A stretch of DNA of 64,000 bases from Fomes fomentarius (lineage: Eukaryota > Basidiomycota > Agaricomycetes > Polyporales > Polyporaceae). The stretch covers positions 186,001 to 250,000 of the forward strand of contig JABYQN010000016.1 in assembly GCA_022606135.1 (NCBI GenBank). The letters run 5' to 3'. The notes beneath the pieces are model-generated. The model made no database searches and was not told where the DNA came from. It worked only from the letters and a program-made list of their open reading frames with translations. The translations under genes were made by a program, and so were the position numbers. Below are positions 48,797 to 61,478 of the stretch, in pieces. The stretch's first letter is position 1, and each line of letters opens with the position of its first letter.

Positions 48797-49924
48797 CCCT
48801 GTCTCACCCTCCCCCCGTATCCCGTATAAAACGGAGAGGGGAGAGGATAGAGGGAAGAGGGGGTCAGCGGGGCGGTGTGGTGCCAAGGGACTCGAGCGAG
48901 GTATGTAAAGAATCCAAGCTGCAATGTCTCACTCATTTCGCGAGCGGCGGGTTCGAGCGGACTGCGCGCTCGCCGCTCGTTTCGGTGATGATCGGGGGAC
49001 GCGTTGCTGCACTGCGTGTCTAGATTGATTATTAGAGTAAGCGTTATGATAGAACGTGTTTGTATGTGCTTGTGCTGCACGAAAGAGAAGGGGAAGGAAG
49101 GTCGTGGGTCGCGGGGTCGTGTGTTAGTGTAATGATGTCAATGCTTCGTGTTGTGCTTCTGTTTCGGGTTGCAATGCCAACGATAGACCACTCACTCAAG
49201 CTCGTCACTAGTACTGCGCATGATCGGAGGCAGGCAGACAGGCATGGGGATGCATTGAGATAGGCATGATAAACACGTGACACGGGACATATGAGCTGTG
49301 ACTCTGAGTCTGAAGATGCGGGGCGGGACGATGCGACGTGCTGCGAAGATAATGAATCGATGAGTCGGGAGAATAATCCAGGATGAGGCGAACGTGAACG
49401 AAGACAAGACACAGGAGCAGCGAGAATAGGGAGCGATCAGGACTAAGACGTGAAGTTGTGAGAACGTGTGGAGGCGTGTGGGAAGAGCGAGGGAGGGAGA
49501 GGGAGAGGGGGAGAAATGGATGTGGACAGGAGGCGTCATGAGGGTGTGCAAATGATAGCGTGAGAGGGGGGGAACGGGTGCATGACGATGTAGCGGTGAG
49601 GAGGTCAAGGGAAGCGAGGGAAGTCGACGAGTGGAGGAGCAAAACAGCAAGGGAGTCAGGGATAAGGGATAAGAGGCAGGGGATGGAATAACGGCAAAAT
49701 TATAGTAGGCCATTAATAGGTGGTATAGCATGCACGTGCAGCAGCGTCGAACAGAACGGAATTCCAACCCAGATCTACCGGATGTTGGCCGATCCAACCC
49801 AATTATGCGACAGCCAAGGACGAACCGAATAAGCGCATACCTATACAGCCTGACCAACCTAACCAAGCGGAGACCGACTATGTGCAGCGGACGGGAACGG
49901 GGAGACAGCCCCGTGGTGGAGACT
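48797..49924. other. Convergent intergenic region
   Basis: 1.1 kb between the 3' ends of the transporter (+) and the Myb gene (-). Purine-rich on the plus strand near 49480-49680 (runs of ggga). No gene seen. Confidence 0.5.
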
Positions 49925-52900
49925 TCATCGCGCTAGGCCGTCCCAGCTCGACCGCTTGCGCTTGTTGTCCCCTTTCGTGAGGAGCAGATCCTGCGGCGAC
50001 ACGACGCTCTGTCCCCGCTGATGTGCGGACATCATCCGCGTCTGCGCCTGGCTCTGTGCAGCCTCGTTCAGCGCGCTCTGCCAGCTCGAGAACATGGGGA
50101 TGTGTTGCGCGAGAGACGGAGGGAGCTGGGACAGGGTCTTGGTCTGCTGAGCGAACGACTGTGCAAGGTCGAGCGCCTGCGCTTGCGTTCCGTCCGCTCC
50201 CTCGACTGTGTGTCCAGGTGGCGCTGTCCCTGGCTGTGACCCGTTGTAGTAGTGCAGGTCCAGGAATGGGAGGTCATAGTTAGCATTTTCTCCACCAGGC
50301 ACGGGTGGTGCTGCAGCAGTCCCGGAGCCGCCTTTCCACAGCTCGTTTGCAGACTGCGTGAGCGACGAGAACATGCCGTTCCCGTCTGTTGTTGGGGTGA
50401 CGGCGTGCGACTGTGTCTGCTGGTCCGCAGGCGCGTGGAGGGGGAGGTAGTCCATGAACGACAGCGAGCGGCTTGTGGGGACGAGCGGCTTCGGGCGAAT
50501 CTGCTGGGTCTGCGGCACAGGCTGGACACGAGGGTCATACGCTCGATGCTCGGAAGGTGGCACAGATATCGAACGGTTGTGCGAGGAAGACATGTGTACC
50601 CCTGACTGCTGCATTCGAGCCACCCGGTCGTGTGCGTGTGTCTGCGGGGTTCCCGGGGGCGTGACATGGATCTCTTGCATCTCTTGCGTGAGGCCAATGA
50701 TCTCCTCGAGGGTCTGCGGCGGGAGGGAGAGTGTCGTGAGGTCAGAGAGGGTGAGCGGTTGCTTTGGACTCGTGGGGTCCTTGGGAACGGCAGTGTCAAG
50801 TGTTTCGTCCATGGGCACAGCTCCGTCAGGGTCATCGAGCGTAATCGACCTAAGTTCAATCTCATCGATCCCAGGGAGCGCAGGTGTGCGGAGCGTGGGG
50901 TGCAAGTTGCTGCTAGCGGGTGACTGCATGCCTTCGAGACCCAGGCCTGCGCTGCCGAAGCCAAAACCGGGTCCATAGTCGACCGACTGCTGTGGCTGAT
51001 GGCTGCGTGCACCGAAGATAAGATCTCCAGCGTAGTTGGAGTGGTGCGTGAAGCCTCTGAAGCTGGTCGGCGCAAACATCTCGGGATCCGAGAACGTCGA
51101 GTGCGTGTCGCCCGCGCCGACTTCTGAAGCGAAGTCATGTGCGAAAGAAGTCGGGAAGAGGTCATATCTGTCGAGCACTCCGTGGTTTAGTTGTGAAAAT
51201 GAGAATGGTGACGAGGGCGCAGGCGAGAAGCCCCCGAAATATGAAGAAGAGCTGCTCGAAGAAGGCTCGAGCCTGGGATTCGCAGAGAGCCAGTCTTGTG
51301 GTCCCCACGCGGACTTGCCAATCATGGGTCCGGACTCATTCCGCCGTTGGAAGGGTGAGTTGTTGAAGTAATCGGTGGCGGAGAGGTGGGAAGAGGTTGG
51401 GGATGCAGCGTTGGTAGCCGTTGACCACGCGCCGGAGTGGATAGGGGTATCGATGCCCGAAGACCAGTTCTGGGACTGCGACGAGTCGGTGAATTCTGAG
51501 AGGGACGAGCTGGGGATGTAGTCGGGGATTGTGAGCGTGTCGTTGAGCGAGTCCAAATTCTGCATTTCGACCTCTTTCATATCGGGGCTCATCATCTCCT
51601 CGTTCTGTGGTGTTGAAGCGAGAGCCTCTTTGAGGAAATTGGCTGGACTGTCCTCATCCTCTGAGCTGTCCTCATCCTCGGATACGTTCGCACTCTCTGG
51701 TACGCTCTTTGTTCCGCCTCTGAACATGCCCTGGTCGGTGTGCCTCCGCTTCCGACGGACAGGCCCTGTGTAACTGCCCGACGCCAGCGAGTCGTCTGTG
51801 GCAGCACGCGTCGGCTGCATCTGCGGCTCCTTCTTCTTCTTGGTGGTGTTCCGGGGCTTATAGCCTGCCGCCTGGTACAGATCTGGGAAAGCGTTGCGGA
51901 AACGGTCGCGCAGATCTGTGGATCGCCGGTTCTGCGCCTGAAAGATCGGGTCCTTAACGATCGTCGCCCACACCGTCCCATGCTTGTCGTAGCCAGCCTT
52001 CAGAGCACGGTCCTCCTCCTCAGTGAAAGGCCGCCGCTTCTTGCTCCGCGTCTTCTCGAAGATGGACGACCCGTCTGGCAGCGCCGAGCGTACCTTCGAT
52101 GACAGGTGTGTCTTCGCATTGGGATAGTGTTGTCGGTACGCATCTGGGTAGTATGTGCGGAACCTGTCGCAGGGGATGAGTATACAAGCTCGTGGTCATA
52201 CGTCATAAGGCATAGATTGGACTGGCCGGTCCGGGCGTCGGACATGGTCGCGGGCGACGTCATACAATATCCAACGTCGCGCGACTCCAAGTCTCATGGA
52301 GTAGCCAAGACCAGCTTCGCACGAAGCGTAGGAACATGATGCAGCCCGGACAACAAAAACGCTGCAACGTGGTGAAGAATTACGTCGAATGGGATCCAAT
52401 GTAACATTGCACCCTCGCGCATCAAGGTAGCATGGAATGCAAGGGATGCATTCGAACGGAACAAAGTCAAGCGTCGAGGGGGCATTGCACCAGTCTCTGA
52501 TGTTCGCACCAATGTCATCCATGTCAGCCGTGAGGCATCACGGGAGGCATGGGTGGATTCTGGTCCCAATTGCCGACGCTCGGGCATGGCATTCGCGACA
52601 TAACATAGTTTGAACAATGACGAAAGAGAACGCGTACCTGTCCTTGAGATCTACCGGCGACCGTCCGTCAAACTTGAATTCGGGATCATTCAGGATGGAC
52701 TTCCAATTCCCGACGCCCCACTGCGTGATGTTACGAGCAGCAGTGGTTGAGCAAGCGATCCGTTCGAGCACAGGAGTCTCGCGCACGCACCTTGTTGCAT
52801 CCCGCGACGAGCATATGTGTCTCCTCCATCGTCCACTTCTTCCTAGGCTTCTTCTCTGGCTTGTCCGTCGGCAGGAACGGGAGCGAGCCCTGGCCACCCG

Positions 52901-53201
52901 TGCTCGAACCGGACGCGCCGTCGACTGGCATCGCGTTGCCGTCGTCTGCTGTGATCCTGCGCATCTTGCCCCTCTTCTCGCCGTCCACGTCGTCTGTGCT
53001 GTCGCCAGAATGCACGCCAAGGCCGGTGTCATCGCGGAAACTCCAGGCAGGGAAGATGCGGGGAGAGGACGGAAGGGCGAGTGAGACGCGGCGCTGCTTC
53101 GCTGCTGCTGCCTGCGATGATGGCGACGGCGGGTAGGGCGCGGTGAACGAGAATGTCGATGAGAACGGTGGTGGAGACGTTGGGGGGAGATTACTGCTCA
53201 T
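49925..53201 (-). CDS. Double-Myb DNA-binding protein, Teb1/Mug152-like
   Basis: Nuclear DNA-binding protein with two Myb/SANT repeats; 910 residues from exons 53201-52791, 52720-52638 and 52163-49925. Myb1 is about residues 117-165 (KKWTMEETHMLVAGCNKWGVGNWKSILND ends across the first two exons, split here as KKWTMEETHML and WGVGNWKSIL). Myb2 is about 206-258 (RRPFTEEEDRALKAGYDKHG, then RRSTDLRDRFRNAFP). The arrangement and the STDLRDRFRNAFP helix recall fission-yeast Teb1, which binds telomere-like promoter repeats. The rest is low-complexity Ser/Pro/Gln sequence with an acidic SEDEDSSEDED patch and an NLS-like RRKRRH. It ends in KRKRSSWDGLAR. Identification as a Myb protein is firm; Teb1 orthology is inferred. 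Confidence 0.8.
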
Positions 53202-53567
53202 GGTTGTGGCCGGAGAGGAGAGAGAGAAGAGGAGCAGTTAAGAACAGTTGGGGAGCGGATTATCTGGGGTCGTAGCTGGCTTCGGGAGCAGAAGTTGTGG
53301 CCGTCGCAGCTGGCTATGATGTCGAGAGATGAAAATGAAAAGGAGCAAGCCGAGCAGAGGACACGTTGAAGGATCCTGTGATATGTGGAACGTGGTGATG
53401 GACATGCGCACACCGCGAGGTGGTCGTCGCGGACAAAGCCTAGCTCGCCTACGCTGTGCTGCTGCCTGCCGCAACATTCTCGACGCTCCAAGCTTTATGC
53501 GCGTTGGCCACAACGAACAAGCTACATTAATGGTCTACGCTAATATACAACAGATTTCCGACTACAT
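53202..53567. other. Intergenic, RPN9 3' end to Myb-gene start
   Basis: 366 bases containing the Myb-gene promoter side and the RPN9 3' flank. Both genes are on the minus strand. No other feature seen. Confidence 0.5.
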
Positions 53568-55559
53568 TCAGCTGTTCACCAGAACCTCGGGAGCAATCCG
53601 CTCTTCGACTTTGTGCAGCTTCGATCCCCAAACGGCAAGTCTCTGCGCAAGCTGACCAATTTGTTCTCTTGACAAAACCCGCGGCTGCACCCATGTAATC
53701 TGTGCCTTTTGGTCCACCTGATCCAGCGATCCCTTGATGAGCTTGAGGCTGTAGAGAAGGTAAGGAAATCAAGACGGGAACCAGCAAGCGCCTAGGCGTA
53801 CATACCTCAAGGCTTTCATAACCAGGTGCTCAACCTCGTCCAACGGCAACCTCGTCTCCTCGGCGATGGTCTGGAACGACATTGTCCTGTCGTATGCACC
53901 TCGTTTGAAAACTGACTCAATGAGGGCCATGAGACAGATCTTCTGTCGCAAGAACGGGTAGTTCTCTTGTAAAATGGGCTGCACATTCATGGCAAGGTGA
54001 AGGAGCGACCAGTCGCAGGTTAACGAGATTCACGATTGATTGATGGTCTATTGACATACCTCCTTAGGGAAGAGAGGGGCAAGTGCTTCGAATTTGCCGA
54101 TATTACCCTCGTTGAATGTGAAAAGCAGCTTCTTGATCCACTCGTGCGGGGTGTTATCAAGAGCGTCGAGGATGGGGTGCATGAGCTGTGGTCGTGGTTA
54201 TCGTAACACCGATGAGTAACGAGCACCGCATCTGGCGAAAACGATCGGCGGCATACCAGTTCACCGAAGTTGTAGATCGTGTCCCCCAGGAAAGCGGCAA
54301 TTCCCAGATCGTGTGCACGTAGTACACGCTCCTCAGGTGTCAAGTCCTTCGCAAGGTCAATACATGCGAGATACAGAAGCGAGTTCTTGTAGTATGGAGC
54401 GTATTCTGCTTTCGACTGTAGACGCAGTCAGGTACACAATGGTAAATTGGCACAAGCGAAGCGTAGGCCAGGCGTTGCAAGCTCTCTCACCTTATAGTAG
54501 TCCGCGGCGACGCCATAGTAGGCAGCATTGACGGACGGATCAACTCCAGAGAGCTCATCAAGGACCTTCCATGCCGCGTCGATGTCATTCTTGGTTCCCT
54601 CGTGATCACCATATAGGAGCTTCGCATGAGCAAGAGTGGCAAGGAGGAGAACGTGCGCCTCAGGCGACTTCTTGGTGTTCACCCTTTCAAGAAGGTCGGT
54701 GAGGAATTTGAGGTGCGTTACAGGATCTGCAGAGAAGACATGAGTACGCGAACACATTGGTCTCTTAGGACTCGACGCGGCAATAGAGCAGGTCACGTCA
54801 AGCGAATACAAAAGCTCGGGTCGACTCCATACGGGATTGGGTGACACCGAGGTACCAGCTCAAGAACATGAGGTCGGTATGAGTGTAGCCACATCGTGTA
54901 AGCAACACCGCGCTTCAACTTCATGCTGATCGTGCATCTTCATGGTAGCTGCGCATATACACATGCGGAGCATGCGCAGATGTGCAGTCGTAGATAGCGG
55001 GATAGTCCTTGAAGACGTACGCGGCCACAAAGTTACGCACCAACATCAGTTCCGCGAAGACCTCTGCCAGCCCACCTGAGGGCCGCCAGTCACAACAATG
55101 ATTCACAGTCCACGAGCATGAACCAATAGCATACAACCTCGCGGACTACTCCTGCATCTCGAAGCGAGACGGTATGAGTACCATGATGGAAGTCACTCAC
55201 TGTCTATCTCTTTTGACACCTTGACACCCATCTCCACGACCCTAAGTTGGTTCAGCTTCGACTCGAAGTCGCTCACGAACTTGTTGAAGACATCGACGCG
55301 GTATGGCCTCGTAAGCGGATGATCGAAGAACTCGAACAGCCTGATCGTCAGTTGATGCCATAGTCTACAGGACAGAGTAATTAGCCATAAGGAAAGTCGT
55401 TCTAATTTCTTGATACACGTACTTACGGTTGAATAGAGACTGGAAAGACTCAAAGAACGCGTGCAATTCTTGTGGTGTTTCCGAGATGGCGAGAGTCAAG
55501 AACTCGTCCACATCGAGCTTTGGTGCTTTGCTTTTCTCAACGGCCATAGGGGTAGCCAT
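53568..55559 (-). CDS. RPN9: Rpn9 / PSMD13, 26S proteasome lid subunit
   Basis: Non-ATPase subunit of the 19S regulatory particle lid, needed for lid assembly around Rpn10/Rpn11. Exons 55559-55423, 55364-55201, 54726-54491, 54415-54257, 54185-54060, 53978-53806 and 53748-53568 give 391 residues, the usual Rpn9 length. Family stretches include SETPQELHAFFESFQ, LWHQLTIRLFEFFDHP, YYGVAADYYK, LTPEERVLRAHDLGIAAFLG and FNEGNIGKFEAL. The C-terminal PCI winged helix is seen at YPFLRQKICLMALIESVF, TIAEETRLPLDEVEHLVMKAL and ITWVQPRVLSREQI. The Met at 55559 begins ATPMAVEKSK; an upstream in-frame Met (55628) has a Ser-rich lead unlike the family. Intron 2 (54727-55200, 474 bases) is much longer than the rest (50-75 bases). 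Confidence 0.96.
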
Positions 55560-57118
55560 GATAACAGTCGAGGTAGTGGAATCGGTGAGAAGAGAAGAAG
55601 ACGAGCTGGTGGCACTAGCACAGTGCACTTACGCGGCCGTCATGTGAAGCGCTCCAGGACGCGTAGACGTGATTTGGCGCTGTTTGGCAGGAGCCTCTGA
55701 TCCTAACATGCGCAAACATTCTCTATCCGACCGCAGGAGTCACTCAGGTTCGTAACTCTACCTCGCTTTGACCTTTTGCTTTTGACTTGACTTCTGACTC
55801 AGCTTGCCATTACAATTGATAGCTCACAATATGCACGCGCCCGCAAAGATCGCATCCTTTGTGCATAATAACTGGCAAATAAGAAATTCAAGGTCCGAGC
55901 AAGTTCTGGCTCCAACTTGTTTCTATGTGGAGGAAATGATGTGTCCGTTCTGGTATGCATATATTTGTGCATGCTCTTTGATTCACATAATCTCTAACTC
56001 TACAAACAGGGTTTTCCCCGCTAGGATGCCAGTCCGACCGGTTACACCGATCTTCGTGACTGTCGCTACAGTGAGCAATACCTCCATGCTTTATCAATCA
56101 TTTGCCTGATCCTTGGACTCTAAGAAAGTCTTCAGCATTGCCCGAAAGAGAATGCATGGCTGAGGAATGGCAAATGCCTGTTACATGAAGACGTCAAACC
56201 CGCGGACCTGTTGTTGATCGACTCTCTCACACTCTCTAATAAGTGTTCCACTCCGTCCGACCACCTGATGTTTCACTGAGCCTTGATTGTCAATGGTGAG
56301 GAAATTTATATAGTATGGGCTATCTTATGTGCTCCCTGCAATCCCGATGTCAAAGGAGGTGGCGAGGACTAATGGTATTCCCACCACGGGGCGCGTGTTC
56401 TCGGTATTTACGTCCTATTGCAGTTTCAGCGCTATTATTCAAGGTCACGTCGCGGTGCAGCGGCCCCACTTGGATGGTTTATTACTTGATGCTCAGAGTG
56501 GGACTGACTTATGAGCACATGTTGTGATCTCCACCCATCGGATGGAACACTACATTTTCTTCGTGTTGGAGTCGGTCAGATTGCTCCCCATCTGCCTCTA
56601 TCAAGGACTGCACGTTCCCTGCGGTTAAGATCCGCCTTCGCGATTCAGGCGTCGCTCAGGCCCAGTCGACGCACTGATGCTGTGTTGACTCTTGAGAGAA
56701 GGCCGACCTGTCACGGAGGTATGTTAGCGCCGGCCAACCAGCGCACTTTTCACTCCCACGGGAGGTATTGCCTCTACACGTTTCACGCCCATACGCCTCC
56801 TGCATCTTCCGACCAGGGCGCGGGACACTATTCATTGCTTGGCGCACCCTTTCCGAACGGGCGCGAACCCACCCCTAGTGCTTTGACCATGAGCCTCGGA
56901 GTAGAAAATCTTACGGCTTTGGCCTGAGCGGACTACCGGCATCCTTCCGTGCGTAGCTATCGACCGTCATGCCCGGACACTCACTTCTTCAAAGTGCGTT
57001 GACATCTCGCTTCAGGCTTTTCGCCATCGAACATAGCCTGGACGCTTGCTCTCTCGACAGTATATAGCCGCGGTCTGTCGGCTGTCGGGACCCTTACCCC
57101 CCTGATCTTCCTCTACAC
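55560..57118. other. Divergent intergenic region
   Basis: 1.56 kb between the start of RPN9 (-) and the start of the MCT transporter (+), so both promoters should lie here. No further gene is supported. The open frame at 56511-56927 has no recognised motif. Confidence 0.5.
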
Positions 57119-58786
57119 ATGGCTCTGGCATCGCAGAACAAGCTTCCTCATTATGGCTCTATCCGTCGGAAGGACGACCATCCCTTCGTAGCCGATTCAG
57201 ACGACTGTCCCGAAGGCGATACCCGAGCATGGCTTACTGTCTTCGGAGCATCCCTCGCCCTGTTCTGCTCCTTCGGACAGATGAATGCCTTCGGGACGTT
57301 TCAGTCATGGTATACAACACACCAACTGCGCGACCTTCATCCCTCAACAATAGCTTGGATTGGTTCGGTGCAACTATGGATATTTTTTTTCTCTGTAAGT
57401 CTGTTTTCGGTCGATCGCACGGAACGACTCTAATAACAGCTGTGTCTCTGTCCGAAGGGCGGATTCATTGGACGCATGTTTGACGTGTATGGACCTCGGG
57501 TCATCATGGCGCTCGGAACCGCGATCTACTTCCTCAGCTTCGTGCTGACCAGCATGGCGAGCGGATATTACGAGTACCTCCTAGCGCAAGGGTTACTGTC
57601 TGGACTCGGCGTGGGCATGCTGTGAGTGGCGCTGGTGTGGTTTGGGCGGTATGCGCGGTGTGTGCATGGAAGGTTGAATGAGACCTCACGACAAACAGGT
57701 TCTATCCTCCATTGGCGTCAATATCAACTCATTTCAGCAAGCATCGCGCGGCAGCACTGGGAATTGCGATGGTTGGCTCGGGCATAGGTGCGTTAAGCGG
57801 CGCGGGTAGTCGTCTCCGGTTGGCTGATATCTCCCGGAAGGTGGTGCGGTGCACCCGATATTGCTTCAGTACCTGTTCGTCAACGTCGGCTTCGCGTGGG
57901 GCGTCCGCATCTCGGGTTTTGTCACGCTCGTGCTTTGCATCACCGCGACCGCAACAGTGACCAGCCGGACCAGACGAACCCGCAAGGAATCAGCAGATGA
58001 AACGCCGAGCAGCATACACGCACTCCGGGACCCACCCTTTGCATTGCTGGTCGTAGGAAGTTGTTTCATGTCGCTAGGTGAGTCATCCATGGTTGACGGT
58101 CAAGCTCCCCGCTCCGATCTGACAGTGCTCTTCGCTGTGATGTCTGTGGTTTGAATTGCTCTATGAACGCACCAGGTCTCTTCACGCCATTCTGTTACAT
58201 CGTGTCGTACGCCGCCGACCAGGGGATCCCTGCGGACACGGCGTTCTACGTTCTCGCCGCACTCAATGCGGGGAGCGTCCTCGGGCGGATTCTCCCATCG
58301 CGCTACGCCGACGCCTTCGGACGTTTCGCCCTCCTCGTTCCCTGTGCGTTCTTTGCAGGGCTGTCCACCCTCCTTCTGTGGTCCACTGCACACGCTCTCG
58401 TGCCGCTCCTCGCATATGCGGCGCTGTACGGGCTCTTCTCGGGCGCGTTCAATGCGCTCATCGTGCCCTGCATCGCCCAGATCTCGAACATCGAGGAGAT
58501 CGGAACGCGGATCGGACTTTTGTACAGCATCATCTCGTTCCCGTGAGTGTCTGTCCCGCATCGGTGTCTTACCAGCCGCACACCATATACGGCGCATCGG
58601 AATTCTGACTCCACTTTGATTTCTAGCTCTCTTGTTGGAAGCCCGGCCGCAGGCGCGCTGCTCAGGCTCGCACACGGTTCGTACACTGGCCTGATCGTCT
58701 TGAGCGGAGCTAGCGTCGTGATAGGTTCTTTGTTCATGATGTGGTCGAAGCTCAGATTGGACCCAAACCTGTTCGCTCGGGTGTGA
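57119..58786 (+). CDS. MFS transporter, monocarboxylate (MCT) type
   Basis: Membrane transporter of the MCT branch of the major facilitator superfamily (fungal relatives include Mch-type riboflavin and monocarboxylate carriers); substrate unknown. Exons 57119-57394, 57458-57621, 57699-57787, 57841-58077, 58176-58542 and 58627-58786 give 430 residues in one frame. The cytosolic N-terminus precedes RAWLTVFGASLALFCSFG (TM1), where MCT proteins carry a D/R-G/A-W motif. Also seen are FGTFQSWY, GRMFDVYGPRVI (the TM2-3 loop), GVGMLFYPPLASISTHF, GGAVHPILLQYLF, then LFTPFCYIVSYAADQG and RILPSRYADAFGRF in the second half. The last helix precedes a short tail ending LFARV. The start Met follows a pyrimidine-rich leader and is the only suitable one. 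Confidence 0.92.
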
Positions 58787-60031
58787 ACCACATAGACTAT
58801 ATATATTCTTGTAGCCCTAGCCGCTGTCGTGGGAAGTGTGGTGTAACATTATTGTAATATTATATTCGCAGTTCTCCGCTGGCTCTATCTTTCCACTGCA
58901 TTGTGTGCTGACCGCAAAAACCACACGCGACGCGAATAGCAGCACCTCTTGCCAAGGCTCCAAGCACACACACGTACACACTTTCCATGGTCTTCGAAGA
59001 GATGCGGCGAGCGATCCGGTCGAAGAGCAGAAACGGCCCAAGTTAGAACGCCTTGCGCGATGCTGGCACAACTTCCATGATTGCCGCCAAAGCGCTGACC
59101 ACTCTGTGGGCCGTATGTAATCATGTGTTCGATCCACAGTGTTGAGACGAGATCTCATTATGACTAGTGGTTCCTCATCTCCACCCTCAGACGAACACCA
59201 GAACTTTGTGGTTCAGCTATCACTGATCAGCCCCTCTGAACCTGTAGCCTGGCATGTACTAGCCTAACCCAAGGCGTTCCGTTCACTGGACCTGAATTCC
59301 CTCCTCGCCGGAGCCGCTGCTTTGATTCGCCGACTCCGCTCATGACCGTCTGAGACAACAACCTTGCTTAATTGCAAGCGGCTTGTATGCGCAGACATCT
59401 TCCATTGCAACAGACATGCCTCCGAACGATCGCTTACGTATCCATCGTTTCGCAGAAGCCAATAGTGACTTTTTGTCAACATTGCCTCAGTCCTGATCAT
59501 TTCTACTGCGTGACAGCCTTGCAAACTGCTGACATCTCTCGCTCGATTCCGGGGAAACGGTGTGATCTAACGTCAGACAATATCATCAGAATCCGAGTAA
59601 GTTGTGGAATAAGGTCCTAGCTGCTGACCCTAATCGACAGAACTCTAAAGCTACAGCCTCTCTATCATGGTCGGACTCCGAGTCGCTGCTCAGTCGAACC
59701 ACCAACCGTCCTGCGGTTTTTTTCACCCTCAGCCGTTTCTTCTGCTTACGCATCATGATGAATGGACTCGAGACAATGTGTGCTGTCGCTGCCTTTCGCC
59801 CCTTTCCGTTTAACGTTCGTTCAATTCCCCCAGGTTTGGAGCCTGTTCAGCGCCCTTGAGAACTCGCAGCCTGCTGCCGCGCTAGGCTTGCTGATCGAGC
59901 TAGTCAGCATCTAGTACTTCACGGTTCCAAAGAGGTGCGATGTCTCACATTGACAGCACCATTTCCCGCATGCTGACACAAGTTATTTGTGCTGTCATGT
60001 ACTAGATCAGTCTGCGCTGTTCTGGCTGCAG
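58787..60031. other. Convergent intergenic region carrying repeat copy 1
   Basis: Between the 3' ends of the MCT gene (+) and the membrane-protein gene (-). Apart from the repeat at 59290-59835 I see nothing specific. Confidence 0.5.
59290..59835 (+). repeat. Dispersed direct repeat, copy 1
   Basis: Diverged copy of the sequence at about 63355-64000. Shared landmarks in the same order are ctcatgaccgtctgag, tgcaag..cttgta, the ccggggaaacgg block, aacgtcagacaatat, aatcgacagaactc, catggtcgg.ctccgagtc, tcctgcggttt and ctcagccg. No coding capacity is conserved, so it looks like an old repeat or a decayed gene fragment. Confidence 0.75.
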
Positions 60032-61478
60032 TTATGCGAGTTTCAGGACGTACACTTGACCCATAGGATTAGCTTCTTTGTACATTCGGAACGCGTGTTG
60101 CGCGTACGAAATCAGTTCTCGTAGGAGTTGGCGCTCCGAGGGATCAAAGGAAGGGTCAAGGGACTCCTGGTGGAGAGAAAGATCGTAGAGAGTCGTGGAT
60201 GCCCCAATGGACGGCTCGTAACGGGAATGTGCACAACAGGTCGACGACCGCGAACCGTGCTGGGACGTTCCGTGAAGGGAAGGGGGACGACTTCGAGCAG
60301 CGACGTGTTGCAGGACGATTTTCTTCCATATCGTCCAAACGCGAGTATCGTTAGGTAGCAGGATGTCAAGAACCTTGCCGAGTCGCGCCTGAAGCTCTTC
60401 GGTAGGTAGGACGGAAGAATGGAACTGCAGGACGAGCAGCACGAAGACCGACATAGCCGTCCGCGACTGGAACCCATACTTTGTCTTCTTGGGATCGTTG
60501 AGCATGTTGTTGATAATCTTCCGTTGAAGGCTTTCGTGGTCAATGGAGGAGAGGTATGTCGTGTAGATCCAAGACGCCATGAGGGATATCAGGAACATCA
60601 CCTGGCCGAATGGTGTTCCAAGAGGAATAACGAGAAGTTGGGCCAGAAATTGGATGGTAAGAAGGGCAGCGCAAACACCAATCAGGTGATATTGCGGGTG
60701 CCCAGAGAATTTAAGGCTGAATGCGCCTCTCGTGACCGTGTTCACCGCGGCCTCCTCGCCAATGGGGAGAATAAGCTCTGACCCATCGGCACCTAGGACT
60801 CCGTCTCCGCGCGGTGCTCCCTGAGCTGCCACGGGATGGTTTACTCGCAACTGGCCTGAACCAATCACGAGACACGAGACGCCGCTCGCGATAGCGCCAT
60901 ACAGGATCAGTGCGAAGCAAAACCAGTCATCGGCAGCGGCCACACACATGACAGCGGTGAGGACAGTGGTGAAGATGGGGAGAAAGGCGAGGTAGGTGTA
61001 AGCCGCTCTGCTGAGAGTTGGACGCATCTCCGGATCCTGCGAAATGGGGGTGTAAGAGCCGCACAACAGTGACGGTGTACTTCGCCTCTTTCCCCTCCAA
61101 CTCTCTGCACTCCTTCGCCAACAAGTACCCTAGATGGCCGGTCTGTGCTATGCGCGTGCCAGAGTGCATGCCGTGATACGATGGTCCGCTCTTCCCATCC
61201 AGATGGAAGAGGACGGCAGGATCGACATTGACTCCGGGATAGAGGCCGTCCCAAAGCCGTGACTTGCAGAGAATGCCATAGCTCTTGGCGATCTCATAAC
61301 TGCCTGGGGAGTTGTACCACCCAAACCACTTCCGACCGCGGTAGATATGGATGGTGCCCATGGCTGCTACGGCAACGTCTCCTCCAAAGAACCCGGCCAC
61401 CCCACCGGTGTTTATGCCGTACGTCTTGCTGTGGTTGACGAAAGAGCCAAGGGCTCTTTGGAGGGCTGGAATAGGCAT
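60032..61478 (-). CDS. Multi-pass membrane protein of unknown function
   Basis: I do not recognise a characterised family. The start Met at 61478 opens PIPALQRALGSFVNH. The first exon encodes a region with IHIYRGRKWFGWYNSPGSY and ALVG-less polar sequence to EAKYT (about 61060). A short intron follows: the frame resumes at or just before ATG CGT CCA (61029), so it is 28-46 bases depending on the splice sites, unusually short. The second part has about four membrane segments (TYLAFLPIFTTVLTAVMCVAA, given here as TYLAFLPIFTTVLTAVM; WFCFALILYGAIASGVSCL; YHLIGVCAALLTIQFLAQLL; FGQVMFLISLMASWIYTTYL), then a cytosolic tail that reads through to a stop at 60032. Without the intron the two parts are in different frames. 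Confidence 0.6.

Noticed and set aside
50068..51165. 365-codon minus-strand frame within the Myb gene
   Set aside because: Out-of-frame shadow of the long third exon of the Myb gene; Ser/Arg-rich.
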